Source: Bacillota bacterium
Lineage (GTDB): Bacteria > Bacillota > Clostridia > Christensenellales > Christensenellaceae
DNA length: 64,000 nucleotides
Assembly: GCA_023393165.1 (NCBI GenBank)
Contig: JAEWMJ010000041.1
Coordinates: 1 to 64,000 of the forward strand
Direction: 5' to 3'
Shown here: one piece after another, positions 45,516-53,793 of the stretch
Layout of the letters: every line of letters begins with the position of its first letter
How positions within the stretch are numbered: position 1 is the stretch's first letter
Position numbers and translations under genes: made by a program
The notes under the pieces: generated by a model
Told to the model about the DNA's origin: nothing
Databases searched by the model: none
What the model saw: only the letters and a program-made list of their open reading frames with translations

Positions 45516-45890
45516 ATGAAAACGAAAAAACTACTTTTGACAGCCGCGGGATTCTCGTCTTTGGGATTAGGGATCGTGGGTATCGTGTTGCCAATACTGC
45601 CGACGACGCCATTTCTGCTGCTGGCCGCACTATGCTTTTCAGCAGGCAACAGCCGGTTTGGTGAAATTCTCCAGAAAAACAGGTATCTGGGCAGCTATAT
45701 AACCCATTACCGCAACAAAACAGGCGTTCCCTTAAAAGTGAAGCTCTGTTCCATCTTCTTTTTATGGGGCGTGCTTCTGGTATCCATGGCGGTTTTCCGC
45801 AAGGATTATCTTTATATACTGCTTCCGGTTGTGGGCGTTTGCGTGACAGTACATATTGCGCTGATAAAAACAAAAAATAAACCATACTAA
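45516..45890 (+). CDS. DUF454 (YbaN-like) inner-membrane protein
   Basis: 124 residues with about three hydrophobic segments. GLGIVGIVLPILPTTPFLLLAALCFSAGNSRF is the family hallmark (quoted in part: GIVLPILPTTPFLLLA), followed by YITHYRN. AGGAGG precedes the ATG. Function is not established in the family. It converges with the GDSL hydrolase across the 400-bp repeat element. Confidence 0.9.
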   Translation: MKTKKLLLTAAGFSSLGLGIVGIVLPILPTTPFLLLAALCFSAGNSRFGEILQKNRYLGSYITHYRNKTGVPLKVKLCSIFFLWGVLLVSMAVFRKDYLYILLPVVGVCVTVHIALIKTKNKPY

Positions 45891-46013
45891 AAGGTCTGCT
45901 TAAGGCCAAATCATTATTAAAAGCATCATAAATTGAGTTATAAAGACCGCTGAAAGCCCCACTACCCCACCCCAAAAATCTGCGATTTTTCGGGGACCCC
46001 GACCAGGCATTTT

Positions 46014-46173
46014 GAGAGTGGAGCCGACCGCCGCCAGTTGGCGGAAGAAGGAAGGCGAACGCTCACTGAGCATGAGATAAGCACGAGTGCGATCCTATAA
46101 AATTAGCTTACACGAAGTGCGAATCCATTGCGAAGTGCCGAGGCGACGCAAGCGTAGTATGACCTGCGCTGAG
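46014..46173. repeat. 160-bp direct repeat, copy A
   Basis: Begins GAGAGTGGAGCCGACCG and carries the exact 15-mer GCGAACGCTCACTGA at 46055. Copy B follows directly, offset by 160 bases. Confidence 0.7.
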
Positions 46174-46320
46174 GAGAGCGGAGCTGACCGCTACCCAAAA
46201 GCAGATGGAGGGAAGCGAACGCTCACTGAACGCGAGATGAATACAAGCGCTATTCCCAAAAGAAAAACTACCGCGCAGTATGAATCCGCTGTAAGTGGGA
46301 AGAGCGGAAAAACAACACAG
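46174..46320. repeat. 160-bp direct repeat, copy B (slightly short)
   Basis: Begins GAGAGCGGAGCTGACCG with GCGAACGCTCACTGA at 46215, GAGAT...AGCGC and GAATCC in register with copy A. Many point differences make it an old duplication. Confidence 0.7.
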
Positions 46321-46347
46321 TAATTGGGGTTTATCAGCGGTCTGAGA

Positions 46348-46995
46348 TTATTCTTCAAAGAAAATTTCTTTTATCTTTTCCGTTATTGCTTCCGCCAGTC
46401 TGCGGTGCGATTCCTCCCCCATATGAATGGCGTCGCGCGGGCTCGGGGACGCGAATTGGGCCGCGTCCATAAAATAGCAGCCGTTGATATGGGCGGTCTT
46501 TTTATAATAACCGGCGAGCTCGAGCCCCGTTTCGCGGCCCCTGCTGTCGATATAATCCCTGGTCCAGACCTCCTCTATATTGGGAGCGACATGGATCGGA
46601 GACACGATCAGTATTTTAGGCGGAACGCCATTGACGCCGTATTCCTTGTTCTGCGCGCGGAGCACGATCTGTTCCAGGCCCTTTGAAGAGGAAAAAGCGT
46701 TCTGATGATGATGCCGCTTTAAGTCGTTCGTTCCCAGCATCACAACCAGCAGATCGACCGGCATGTGCGTGAGCATACAGTAATCAATGGCCTTAAGGCC
46801 GTTCCGGTAAGGTTCTATCGGGTCGTCAAACGCCGTCGTCCGTCCGCTTAAACCCTCTTCCCGGACAAGGTAATCTTCCCCTAAAAGTTTCTGCAATATG
46901 CCCGGGTAACGTTTGTTTATCGGGTGCCGGCCGCCGGGCGTTTCCGGATCCGATCCCCAGGTGTTTGAATCGCCAAAGCATACTACCGTTTTCAT
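46348..46995 (-). CDS. SGNH/GDSL-family hydrolase (esterase)
   Basis: 215 residues, no signal peptide, so cytosolic. FGDSN (residues 7-11) carries the catalytic Ser, LSGRTT the block II Gly, GTNDLK block III Asn, and DAIHMGEESH the Asp and His near the C-terminus. It resembles arylesterase/acyl-CoA thioesterase I-like enzymes; deacetylation of sugars is also common in the family. AAGGGG precedes the ATG. It is last in a minus-strand run with the dehydrogenase and kinase. Confidence 0.9.
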   Translation of the reverse strand: MKTVVCFGDSNTWGSDPETPGGRHPINKRYPGILQKLLGEDYLVREEGLSGRTTAFDDPIEPYRNGLKAIDYCMLTHMPVDLLVVMLGTNDLKRHHHQNAFSSSKGLEQIVLRAQNKEYGVNGVPPKILIVSPIHVAPNIEEVWTRDYIDSRGRETGLELAGYYKKTAHINGCYFMDAAQFASPSPRDAIHMGEESHRRLAEAITEKIKEIFFEE

Positions 46996-47019
46996 TTTTT
47001 CGCCCCTTTTCCAGAAAAA

Positions 47020-48108
47020 TTACATCAAAGATTTTATATAAAGGTCAAGAACGTCTTTTCTTTCCATTTTGACCGGATTGGCGCGGCCGGTTGCAGCCTT
47101 TAAGGAAATATCGGTATATTTCTCAAGCTCACCCGCGGTATACCGTTCTTTTTCTCCCAAAAGACCGGATAAAAGTTTTTTAAAATCTTCCGTACCCGAA
47201 CGCCCCAAAAGGGAAAGCATCTTGTTTATCTTTTCCTCCCTTGCGGAATAACTGAACTCCACGTATTCCCCAAGCAGAATGCCACAGGCCCGTCCGTGCG
47301 GCACGTTCCGCAGAGTCGTAATGGGGTACCCCATCGCATGCACCGCCGACGTCCCGGTGATATTGATGGCGTGGCCGGCCAGCATGGCCATGAACAGCAT
47401 TCTCTCGCGTATCTCATGCGTATACTTGCCCGAAAGCAGGGATTGTTTGCACAAGCCAAAAAACTCGAATACCCGTTCCGCGAACATATCGCTGATCCAG
47501 TTGTCCGCCATCAGATATCCTTCCGCGGCATGCGAAAGCGCGTCCACCGCTGTGTCAGCGGTAATGGACTGGGGCAGGCTTTCCAGATAACGTGCGTCCA
47601 GAAACGCTATTTTAGGAATAACATCCTCGGATTTAAATGATTTTTTGGTGTCTCCGTATGTCAGTACGGAAACCGCCGTTACTTCGCTGCCTGTCCCGCA
47701 GGTAGTAGGCACCTCGACGACCGGCAGGGGTTTGTTCTTCCAGGGTTGCTCATATACGCCTTCCGCTTCCATCCCGTTCGCCGCAAGCACCGCCACGGCC
47801 TTGGCGGCGTCCATCGCGCTTCCTCCGCCCAGACCTATTACAAAATCGCATCCGAATGTTCCGGCCTCCCTGCCCATTTCACCTACCGAGTTCAGGTCAG
47901 GGTTCTGCGGAGTCTTCGCATATACGGCGTACGCTATACCTTCCCGTTCCATTGCGCCCGTTAGATCGGCAAGAGAGCCGTTTTTTGCGCTGGATGGCGA
48001 GGTCACGATAAACGCCTTTTTCCCCAATCCGGCCAGCAATCCGGAATGTATACCGATGCAGTTATCCCCTATAATGACTTTTGTGGGTGCGAAAAACGAA
48101 CATTCCAT
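47020..48108 (-). CDS. Iron-containing alcohol dehydrogenase
   Basis: 362 residues. GGGSAMDAAKAVAVLA is the NAD-binding signature, VPTTCGTGSEVT follows, and the metal ligands lie in DALSHAAEGYL and HAMGYPITTLRNVPHG. It oxidises or reduces an alcohol/aldehyde with NAD(P); the substrate cannot be told. AAGGAG precedes the ATG. Eighteen bases separate it from the sugar kinase upstream, so it may act in sugar or polyol breakdown with it. Clearly higher GC than the glycan region. Confidence 0.93.
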   Translation of the reverse strand: MECSFFAPTKVIIGDNCIGIHSGLLAGLGKKAFIVTSPSSAKNGSLADLTGAMEREGIAYAVYAKTPQNPDLNSVGEMGREAGTFGCDFVIGLGGGSAMDAAKAVAVLAANGMEAEGVYEQPWKNKPLPVVEVPTTCGTGSEVTAVSVLTYGDTKKSFKSEDVIPKIAFLDARYLESLPQSITADTAVDALSHAAEGYLMADNWISDMFAERVFEFFGLCKQSLLSGKYTHEIRERMLFMAMLAGHAINITGTSAVHAMGYPITTLRNVPHGRACGILLGEYVEFSYSAREEKINKMLSLLGRSGTEDFKKLLSGLLGEKERYTAGELEKYTDISLKAATGRANPVKMERKDVLDLYIKSLM

Positions 48109-48126
48109 ATAAATCAGCTCCTTAAA

Positions 48127-49083
48127 TCAATTGTCCTCATTTTTATACGCTTCCATGAAATTTTTTGTTTCGGAAAAAGTGGGCATGGCGGGCATGCCGC
48201 CCATCCTGGTCGCGCAGAGCGCGCCGACAGCATTGGAAAACTCCACTTTTTCCCTTATGGACGTTTCCGGCCGGTAGAGAAGCATATAAAGGAAAGCGCC
48301 GGTAAAAGAATCGCCGCATCCGGTAGTATCCTGGGCGCGCACGGTAAATCCGGGAACAAACCCGCTTTCATTCCCGGACGCAAAATACGCTCCCTTGCTT
48401 CCCACCGTTATCAGGGCGATCTCCTTACCCATTTCCACAAGCTTCCGGGCGCCTTCTTCCGGGCGATTCTTATCAATATCCAGTATCAGTTCCATTTCCT
48501 CTTCCGACATTTTGACAATGTTTGCGTAATCGAGGGACTGGCGCATATACTCAACCGCTTCCGCTTTGTTTTTCCAAAGCAGCGGCCTGTAATTGGGATC
48601 GTAGGACATTTTTAAATTTTTTGCCTTTGCTTCCTCTAAAATATGGAACGACGCCTCCCTGCTTGGCTGATCCGTGAAGGACAGACCTCCGAAGTGCAGT
48701 ATCCTGGCGTCATCCAGCTTTTTCAGATCCACGTCGCCGCTCCTCAGCAGTATATCCGCGCCGTTTTTGCGCAGAAAGGAGAATTCACGTTCCCCGTCCG
48801 GCGCTATACTTACAAACGCAAGGGTGGTATGCGTCTCGTCGGTAACAATGACCCCCGAGGTATCAATCCCGAAATCCTCCATTTTTTGCAGGATAAAATT
48901 TCCGAATAAATCTTTTCCAACTTTTCCGATATAAGCGGCGCTCCCGCCAAGGCGAGCGACTGCTGAAACGCAATTTACCGGAGCGCCGCCGGGATTCATC
49001 TCAAACGCGGGATTCCCCATTTTGCCGGATCCCGCCGGCGAAAAATCAATCAACAATTCTCCAAAAGCAAGTACATCTACCAT
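48127..49083 (-). CDS. PfkB-family carbohydrate kinase (fructokinase-like)
   Basis: 318 residues. DVLAFGELLIDF is the N-terminus of fructokinase-type PfkB proteins; GGAPVNCVSAVARLGG is signature 1 and DTTGCGDSFTGAFLY signature 2 with the catalytic Asp. It phosphorylates a sugar, most likely fructose, in the cytosol. It heads the kinase, dehydrogenase and GDSL-hydrolase run. GAGG precedes the ATG at a slightly long spacing. Confidence 0.92.
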   Translation of the reverse strand: MVDVLAFGELLIDFSPAGSGKMGNPAFEMNPGGAPVNCVSAVARLGGSAAYIGKVGKDLFGNFILQKMEDFGIDTSGVIVTDETHTTLAFVSIAPDGEREFSFLRKNGADILLRSGDVDLKKLDDARILHFGGLSFTDQPSREASFHILEEAKAKNLKMSYDPNYRPLLWKNKAEAVEYMRQSLDYANIVKMSEEEMELILDIDKNRPEEGARKLVEMGKEIALITVGSKGAYFASGNESGFVPGFTVRAQDTTGCGDSFTGAFLYMLLYRPETSIREKVEFSNAVGALCATRMGGMPAMPTFSETKNFMEAYKNEDN

Positions 49084-49396
49084 AATTCTTTAACCTCTGA
49101 ATAAACATTTTTTATTATTTGAGAGACGTTTATTTTATACATTCAAAATTAATTGTAACATTTTGGATTCGCACTGTCCATCAATATATCTTAAGGAAAT
49201 CTTCATAAATTTTATAGGAAAATATTAATAAATTTTCGGTGGAAAAAACGATTTTTTTGATGTATACTGTTTTCTAGTTACCTTAAAAAGGAAAAGGATA
49301 TTCGTTATACTTTAACTTTTTATCATAACATTTATAATAATATCCTATAATAGATATGTTATGGTTAGAGTTTGATAATGAATCGTTCGAGGAGCT
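49084..49396. other. AT-rich divergent intergenic region
   Basis: It holds no gene that I can see. On the plus strand TTTAAC (49311) with TATAAT (49333) at 16 bp, or TATAAT at 49346, could serve the MprF-like genes. On the minus strand only weak -10 candidates are seen for the kinase operon. Confidence 0.4.
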
Positions 49397-50437
49397 ATGA
49401 AAAAATCAACCAAAACTAATATTCTTAGATTCGCATATATCGGTGTAACCGTACTGGTTATAATATTAATAGGCGCATTCAATACCAATTTCAGTGAACT
49501 AGAAAACGCCATAGGCAGAATCCATCCTGTCTGGATTTTGGGGGCTATTGTTTGCATGGTTCTCTACTGGCTGACGGATGCATGGCTTTTAAAGCACATT
49601 ACGGATTATATGAGCGATGTAAAGCTCAATTTTGGAAAATCGTTCAAAATCAGTATCATTGGGCTTTATTATGCAGCCTTAACGCCTTCTTCCGTAGGCG
49701 CTCAGCCTATGCAGATCGTCTATATGAACCGTGAAAAAATATCTGTAGGAAGAGCCACCTGTATCGTAGTGATCAAGTTTATCGCCTATTCCCTTACGGT
49801 GATCACTTTTTATGTCTTATCGCACTGGTTCATCGGCGACGAATACCTGCGAAGCACACCTGCGATCTACTGGCTCTGCATATTGGGATTGCTCTTGAAT
49901 ATTTTTGCAGTTTCGTTTTTCATATTAACGATCATCAGCAAAACTCTTGTACTTAAAATCGGACATGGGATCATTGGTTTTCTTCATAAGATCAAACTTA
50001 TGAGAAAGCCTGAAAAAGCCCTTCGTGATTTTGACAAACAAATTGAAGACTATACGGGGACCTCCCAATACATCAAGGAACATAAACTTCGGACGGTCTG
50101 GGCGTTCATGATTTCTTTTTTGAACATCGGCCTTATGTTTGCGATCACCTATTTTATATACCGCGCCTTTGGACTAAACGAGTACTCGTTTTTAAGAGTC
50201 ATAGCGGTGCAGGCCCTTTTGTATGTGGCAATCCACTACTTCCCGCTTCCCGGCGGCGCAGGCGCTTCCGAAGGCGGATTCTTTTCCATTTTCAGCGCGT
50301 TTTTTGCCAAGGACATATTGTTTGCGGCAATGCTGATCTGGAGGATAATGACATATTACATCATCCTCGCGGTAGGCAGCCTGATTGTGGTTTTTGATGA
50401 ATTACACAACATGCGTAAAAAGCCTGAACATATTTAA
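49397..50437 (+). CDS. Flippase-like integral membrane protein (MprF/AglD N-terminal type), copy 1
   Basis: 346 residues with about eight hydrophobic helices, the transmembrane unit of lysylphosphatidylglycerol synthase/flippase proteins, without the cytosolic synthase half. LTPSSVGAQPMQIVYM (about 95-110) and FPLPGGAGASEGGFF (about 285) are the conserved loops. GAGGAG precedes the ATG. Such proteins move lipid-linked molecules or phospholipids; the substrate is unknown. It is followed at 43 bases by a close paralogue. Confidence 0.88.
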   Translation: MKKSTKTNILRFAYIGVTVLVIILIGAFNTNFSELENAIGRIHPVWILGAIVCMVLYWLTDAWLLKHITDYMSDVKLNFGKSFKISIIGLYYAALTPSSVGAQPMQIVYMNREKISVGRATCIVVIKFIAYSLTVITFYVLSHWFIGDEYLRSTPAIYWLCILGLLLNIFAVSFFILTIISKTLVLKIGHGIIGFLHKIKLMRKPEKALRDFDKQIEDYTGTSQYIKEHKLRTVWAFMISFLNIGLMFAITYFIYRAFGLNEYSFLRVIAVQALLYVAIHYFPLPGGAGASEGGFFSIFSAFFAKDILFAAMLIWRIMTYYIILAVGSLIVVFDELHNMRKKPEHI

Positions 50438-50480
50438 TCCGATAAAAGTATGCGTCTTTTGTCTGTAATTGCGAGGTATT

Positions 50481-51542
50481 ATGAAAAAAGAAACCAAAAC
50501 ATCCATTATCAGATTTACCTATATCGGCATAACCGTACTGGTTATTGTACTGATTGGATTATTTGATTCCAACTTCAAAGATATTGGTAAAGCCATCAGA
50601 AACATTCATCCGGCATGGCTTCTCGGCGCCATTGTATGCATGGTTTTATACTGGCTGACCGATGGCTGGCTTCTTCAGTTTATTACCAATAACAACAGCG
50701 AAAACAAGCTGAGTTACGGGAAATCGCTGAAAATCGGTTTGATCGGCCTGTATTACAGCGCCCTGACCCCCTCGTCGTCCGGGGGACAACCTTTCCAGAT
50801 TCTCTATATGAAGCGGGAAAAAATTCAGGTCGGGACCTCGACCTGCGTGCTTGTGCTTAAGTTTATTGCTTTTGCCATAACCGTTGTCATTTACTTTCTG
50901 TTATCCCTCTTCATGCTGGGCGGCCCGTATTTAAAAACGTATCCTTCGGTCTATCTGCTGTCTTTCCTGGGATTTGTCCTTTACTCTCTTGCCATCACGC
51001 TTATTATTCTGACCATTGTAAACGAAACGTGGGTGCTGCGGGCAGGCAATTCCATCATCAGTTTTTTGCACCGGATCCGGTTGATCAAAAAAGCTGAAAC
51101 CGCTGAAAAGGCCAAGAATACATTTGAAAAAACAATAGAGGATTACAATTCAACAACAAAATACCTGAAAAAGAATAAGAAACAGATGATCGGTTCGGTC
51201 CTGATTTCCCTTTTAAATATCGGATTCCTTTTCGCCATCACATATTTCATTTACCGCGCGTTCGGCCTAAGTGAATATGATTTCTTTTATATCATGGCGC
51301 TGCAGGCGTTTTTGTATACGGCGATCTCCTATTTCCCGCTTCCGGGCGCGGCGGGCGCTTCCGAAGGCGGATTCTACGCCATATTCACCGCTTTCTTTGC
51401 AAAAAACCTGGTATTTATGGCAATGCTGATCTGGAGGATCCTGACTTACTACATCATCCTCGCCGTTGGAAGCCTGATTGTGGTGTTTGACGAACTGCAT
51501 AATATGAAGAAGCAGAAAGAGGAAGAAAAAATAACGGAATAA
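50481..51542 (+). CDS. Flippase-like integral membrane protein (MprF/AglD N-terminal type), copy 2
   Basis: 353 residues from ATG 50481 (GAGGT upstream; an earlier TTG is less likely). It shares long stretches with copy 1, including IGITVLVIVLIG, GAIVCMVLYWLTD, LTPSSSGGQPFQILYM and FPLPGAAGASEGGFY, so the pair is a tandem duplication. The terminator just downstream ends a two-gene operon. The copies differ mainly in the middle cytosolic loop (about 200-235), where substrate or partner could differ. Confidence 0.88.
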   Translation: MKKETKTSIIRFTYIGITVLVIVLIGLFDSNFKDIGKAIRNIHPAWLLGAIVCMVLYWLTDGWLLQFITNNNSENKLSYGKSLKIGLIGLYYSALTPSSSGGQPFQILYMKREKIQVGTSTCVLVLKFIAFAITVVIYFLLSLFMLGGPYLKTYPSVYLLSFLGFVLYSLAITLIILTIVNETWVLRAGNSIISFLHRIRLIKKAETAEKAKNTFEKTIEDYNSTTKYLKKNKKQMIGSVLISLLNIGFLFAITYFIYRAFGLSEYDFFYIMALQAFLYTAISYFPLPGAAGASEGGFYAIFTAFFAKNLVFMAMLIWRILTYYIILAVGSLIVVFDELHNMKKQKEEEKITE

Positions 51543-51558
51543 ATAAGTTATAAACTAT

Positions 51559-51588
51559 AAAAGCCTTGCTTTTTATTGCAAGGCTTTT
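51559..51588. terminator. Bidirectional terminator between the flippase pair and the pilin gene
   Basis: AAAAGCCTTGC and GCAAGGCTTTT form a perfect 11-bp stem with T-runs on both sides; it serves both convergent units. Confidence 0.88.
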
Positions 51589-51614
51589 AATATTTTTTTA
51601 ACATCCTAGTTTTA

Positions 51615-51995
51615 TCATGATGGAAATTCAGCAGTTCCCCCGCCATCCAAGTCAAATGTCACTGAATTTAATACGCCAGACGCATAATCCAATGTATAGT
51701 CCCCTGACATATCCAAATTGCTAAGTTGTGGATCGACTAAGGCTTTTAATGCTGCGGCATCTGTAGGAGCCGCCCCTCCACCAACTGATGCAAATGCTAA
51801 TTGAGCCTGAGCAACGCTATAAATGGTACGTGCGTTTGCCAATGCAGTATCATTTCTGGCTTGAGTAACAAATCCATTCATCGTTGGAACCAGAATCGCA
51901 ATCAGCACACCTATGATAGCAATAACAACAATGAGTTCGATCAATGTAAAGGCGCGTTTACTCTTTTTCTTTTTCAGCATGGCTTTGTAAAACAT
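51615..51995 (-). CDS. Type IV pilin (major-pilin-like) 1
   Basis: 126 residues. A basic leader (KKKKSKRA) is cut before F in AFTLIELIVVIAIIGVLIAIL; mature Phe1 and Glu5 are canonical. The helix ARNDTALANARTIYSVAQAQ is shared with the second pilin. The remainder is short, with no disulfide pair. GGAGAGGG precedes the ATG. It has its own promoter and terminator, as a highly made structural pilin would. Confidence 0.92.
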   Translation of the reverse strand: MFYKAMLKKKKSKRAFTLIELIVVIAIIGVLIAILVPTMNGFVTQARNDTALANARTIYSVAQAQLAFASVGGGAAPTDAAALKALVDPQLSNLDMSGDYTLDYASGVLNSVTFDLDGGGTAEFPS

Positions 51996-52029
51996 TTTTC
52001 CCTCTCCTTTTCATATTTTATTTAATAAA

Positions 52030-52058
52030 ATTATAATATGGATCGGTAAGATTTACAA
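52030..52058 (-). promoter_or_regulatory. Promoter of pilin 1
   Basis: Minus-strand TTGTAA, 17-bp spacer, TATAAT (52035-52030), with a leader of about 28 bases. Confidence 0.7.
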
Positions 52059-52147
52059 TCGATAATATGCCATATTTATACATATTTCGATCTGTTTTTT
52101 ACCAACTTAGCGATGCTGTTCGTTCCCTAAAAAATGTTTATTAAGCA

Positions 52148-52176
52148 TAAAAAGTCCCCGCTTTTCACAGGGACCT
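52148..52176 (-). terminator. Terminator of pilin 2
   Basis: AAGGTCCC and GGGGACTT pair with one mismatch around a 10-base loop, then a T-run on the minus strand, 20 bases after the pilin 2 stop. Confidence 0.7.
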
Positions 52177-52194
52177 TGGGATAGTTATTCGTTT

Positions 52195-52602
52195 TTATGT
52201 TGCCGCAGGCGCAGGATATGCGCCGGATGCGCCTCCGCCCGTATAAGTGACCGCGGTCACCGCGCCTCCCGCAACCGTGATGGTATACGTTGCTCCGGTT
52301 GCAAGATCTCCCACCTGGCTTCTGACTGCAGTAGAAAAAGCATCCGTTGAGGATTCGTTATATGTCCCGTCGGCAACCGCAGTACCCGTAGTTGTTTGAT
52401 TAAACGTCGCCTGGGCCTGTGCAACGCTGTATATCGTCCTGGCGTTTGCGTTTGCTGTCGCCACCCTCGCATCATTTACAAATCCGGTCATCGTCGGAAC
52501 AAGTATCGCGATCAAGACGCCGATTATCGCTATTACAACGATCAGTTCGATCAATGTAAACGCTTTTTTGTTTTTCTTTTTTGCAATAAATAAAGTAATC
52601 AT
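52195..52602 (-). CDS. Type IV pilin (major-pilin-like) 2
   Basis: 135 residues from ATG 52602, fixed by GGAGGAG seven bases upstream; a longer frame to 52710 lacks a ribosome-binding site and runs through the leader stem-loop and terminator. The leader is followed by AFTLIELIVVIAIIGVLIAIL, identical over the hydrophobic helix to pilin 1, and ANARTIYSVAQAQ is also shared. The C-terminal part is Thr/Ala/Gly-rich. A paralogue, probably the second structural or a regulatory pilin. Confidence 0.92.
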   Translation of the reverse strand: MITLFIAKKKNKKAFTLIELIVVIAIIGVLIAILVPTMTGFVNDARVATANANARTIYSVAQAQATFNQTTTGTAVADGTYNESSTDAFSTAVRSQVGDLATGATYTITVAGGAVTAVTYTGGGASGAYPAPAAT

Positions 52603-52617
52603 TTCTATGCTCCTCCA

Positions 52618-52651
52618 GCGTTTTATTATGAGAATAAAACGCCGGATTATA
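52618..52651 (-). promoter_or_regulatory. Pilin 2 -10 box and 5'-terminal mRNA stem-loop
   Basis: TATAAT (52651-52646, minus strand) puts the start of transcription near 52640. The transcript would begin with a perfect 10-bp stem, GCGTTTTATT (loop CTCAT) AATAAAACGC (52642-52618), ending 2 bases before the GGAGGAG ribosome-binding site. A 5'-end stem-loop can shield an mRNA from 5'-dependent RNases or tune ribosome entry. Confidence 0.6.
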
Positions 52652-52681
52652 CACATAAAAATGCTGAATTTTAAAGCAAAA

Positions 52682-52717
52682 AACCTCCGTTTCAGAACAG
52701 ATCCTGTCACGGAGGTT
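52682..52717 (-). terminator. Terminator of pilB-pilT
   Basis: AACCTCCGT and ACGGAGGTT form a 9-bp perfect stem with further ACAG/CTGT pairing inside, followed by TTTTT on the minus strand; it lies 15 bases after the pilT stop. Confidence 0.88.
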
Positions 52718-52732
52718 CGAGTTCAAATCATG

Positions 52733-53785
52733 TTACAGCAGCCTACCAAACTCCTTCGGATCCACGCACCTGTTCCTGGCGTCCTGCATTGAAACCAGCC
52801 CGGATCTGGCCATCTGAGCCAGCGACGAATCCATTGTCTGCATGCCGTATTGTTTTCCGGTCTGGATAAAATTGTTGATCTGGTGAGTTTTGCCCTCACG
52901 GATCAGATTACTGACGGCGTCCGTCCGAACCATTATTTCAAGAGCGGCAATTCGTCCGGGAGCGTCCAGCCTTGGCAACAGCTGCTGGGTGATAACGCCC
53001 TGCAATATATCTGAAAGCTGAATGCGGACCTGCTGCTGCTGGCCCGGCGGAAAAACGTCTATGATCCTGTCTATCGTACTGGCCGCCCCGATGGTATGGA
53101 GCGTTGATAACACCAGATGCCCTGTTTCCGCAGCGGTTACCGCCGCCTGAATGGTATCCAGGTCGCGCATCTCGCCCACTAAAATGATGTCCGGGTCCTC
53201 CCTCAATGAAGCGCGCAGGGCCGGGGCAAATCCAATTGTATCTTCACTCAGCTCCCTTTGATTGACAATGCACTTCTTATGCTGGTGCAGGTATTCGATC
53301 GGATCTTCTATGGTGATAATATGGCATGATCTTGAATTATTGATATGGTTGATCATAGCCGCAAGAGTTGTAGTCTTGCCGCTTCCTGTCGGCCCGGTTA
53401 CCAGCACCAGTCCGCGGGGCAGAAGCGCTAACTGTCCGATCACATCCGGGTGTCCCAGGGATTCCAGCGTGGGCATTTCCCTGGCCAGTATGCGCAGTGC
53501 GGCCGCAAAACTCCCCCGCTGCCTGAAAACATTCACGCGCAGCCGGTTATGATGGGCTACATATGCAAAATCCGCGTCCCCTTTTTTCTCCAAATCCCCT
53601 AACTTATTTTTGGGCACAACAGGCAATACCAAAAGCCGCACATCTTCGGGATTCAGTTTACCTATTCCTTCCACCGGGATCAATTGCCCGTCCACCCGCA
53701 GTATGGGCGGCAAACCGACAGTGATGTGCAGGTCAGACGCTTTTCTATCCACCGCTATTTTTATAAGATCGTCTATCGAACCCAT
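52733..53785 (-). CDS. pilT: Type IV pilus retraction ATPase
   Basis: 350 residues, standard PilT length. KASDLHITVGLPPILRVDG is the PilT N-terminal pattern. Walker A is GPTGSGKTTT, Asp box ITIEDPIEYLH, Walker B DIILVGEMRDLDT and His box TGHLVLSTLHT. The hexameric motor depolymerises the pilus, powering twitching and DNA uptake. GGAGG precedes the ATG, 9 bases after pilB. Its presence means the pili should be retractable. Confidence 0.95.
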   Translation of the reverse strand: MGSIDDLIKIAVDRKASDLHITVGLPPILRVDGQLIPVEGIGKLNPEDVRLLVLPVVPKNKLGDLEKKGDADFAYVAHHNRLRVNVFRQRGSFAAALRILAREMPTLESLGHPDVIGQLALLPRGLVLVTGPTGSGKTTTLAAMINHINNSRSCHIITIEDPIEYLHQHKKCIVNQRELSEDTIGFAPALRASLREDPDIILVGEMRDLDTIQAAVTAAETGHLVLSTLHTIGAASTIDRIIDVFPPGQQQQVRIQLSDILQGVITQQLLPRLDAPGRIAALEIMVRTDAVSNLIREGKTHQINNFIQTGKQYGMQTMDSSLAQMARSGLVSMQDARNRCVDPKEFGRLL

Positions 53786-53793
53786 AATTCCTC

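Larger units (their letters stand above)
45944..46343. mobile_element. 400-bp non-coding element with inverted termini (MITE-like)
   Basis: AGACCGCTGA (45944-45953) is repeated exactly inverted as TCAGCGGTCT (46334-46343), and the match extends inward through AAGCCCC / GGGGTTTA. Between them lie a CCCCAAAAATC stem-loop (about 45970-45995) and two 160-bp direct repeats. No plausible protein is encoded; the short frames lack ribosome-binding sites. It fills the gap between convergent genes. It could be a miniature transposon, a repeated intergenic element or a structured RNA. A clear target-site duplication is not seen. Confidence 0.6.

Noticed and set aside
46087..46323. A 78-codon plus-strand frame in the inverted-repeat element
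   Set aside because: No ribosome-binding site, odd composition (Arg/Ser/Lys-rich), and it spans both direct repeats, so it is a by-product of the element.
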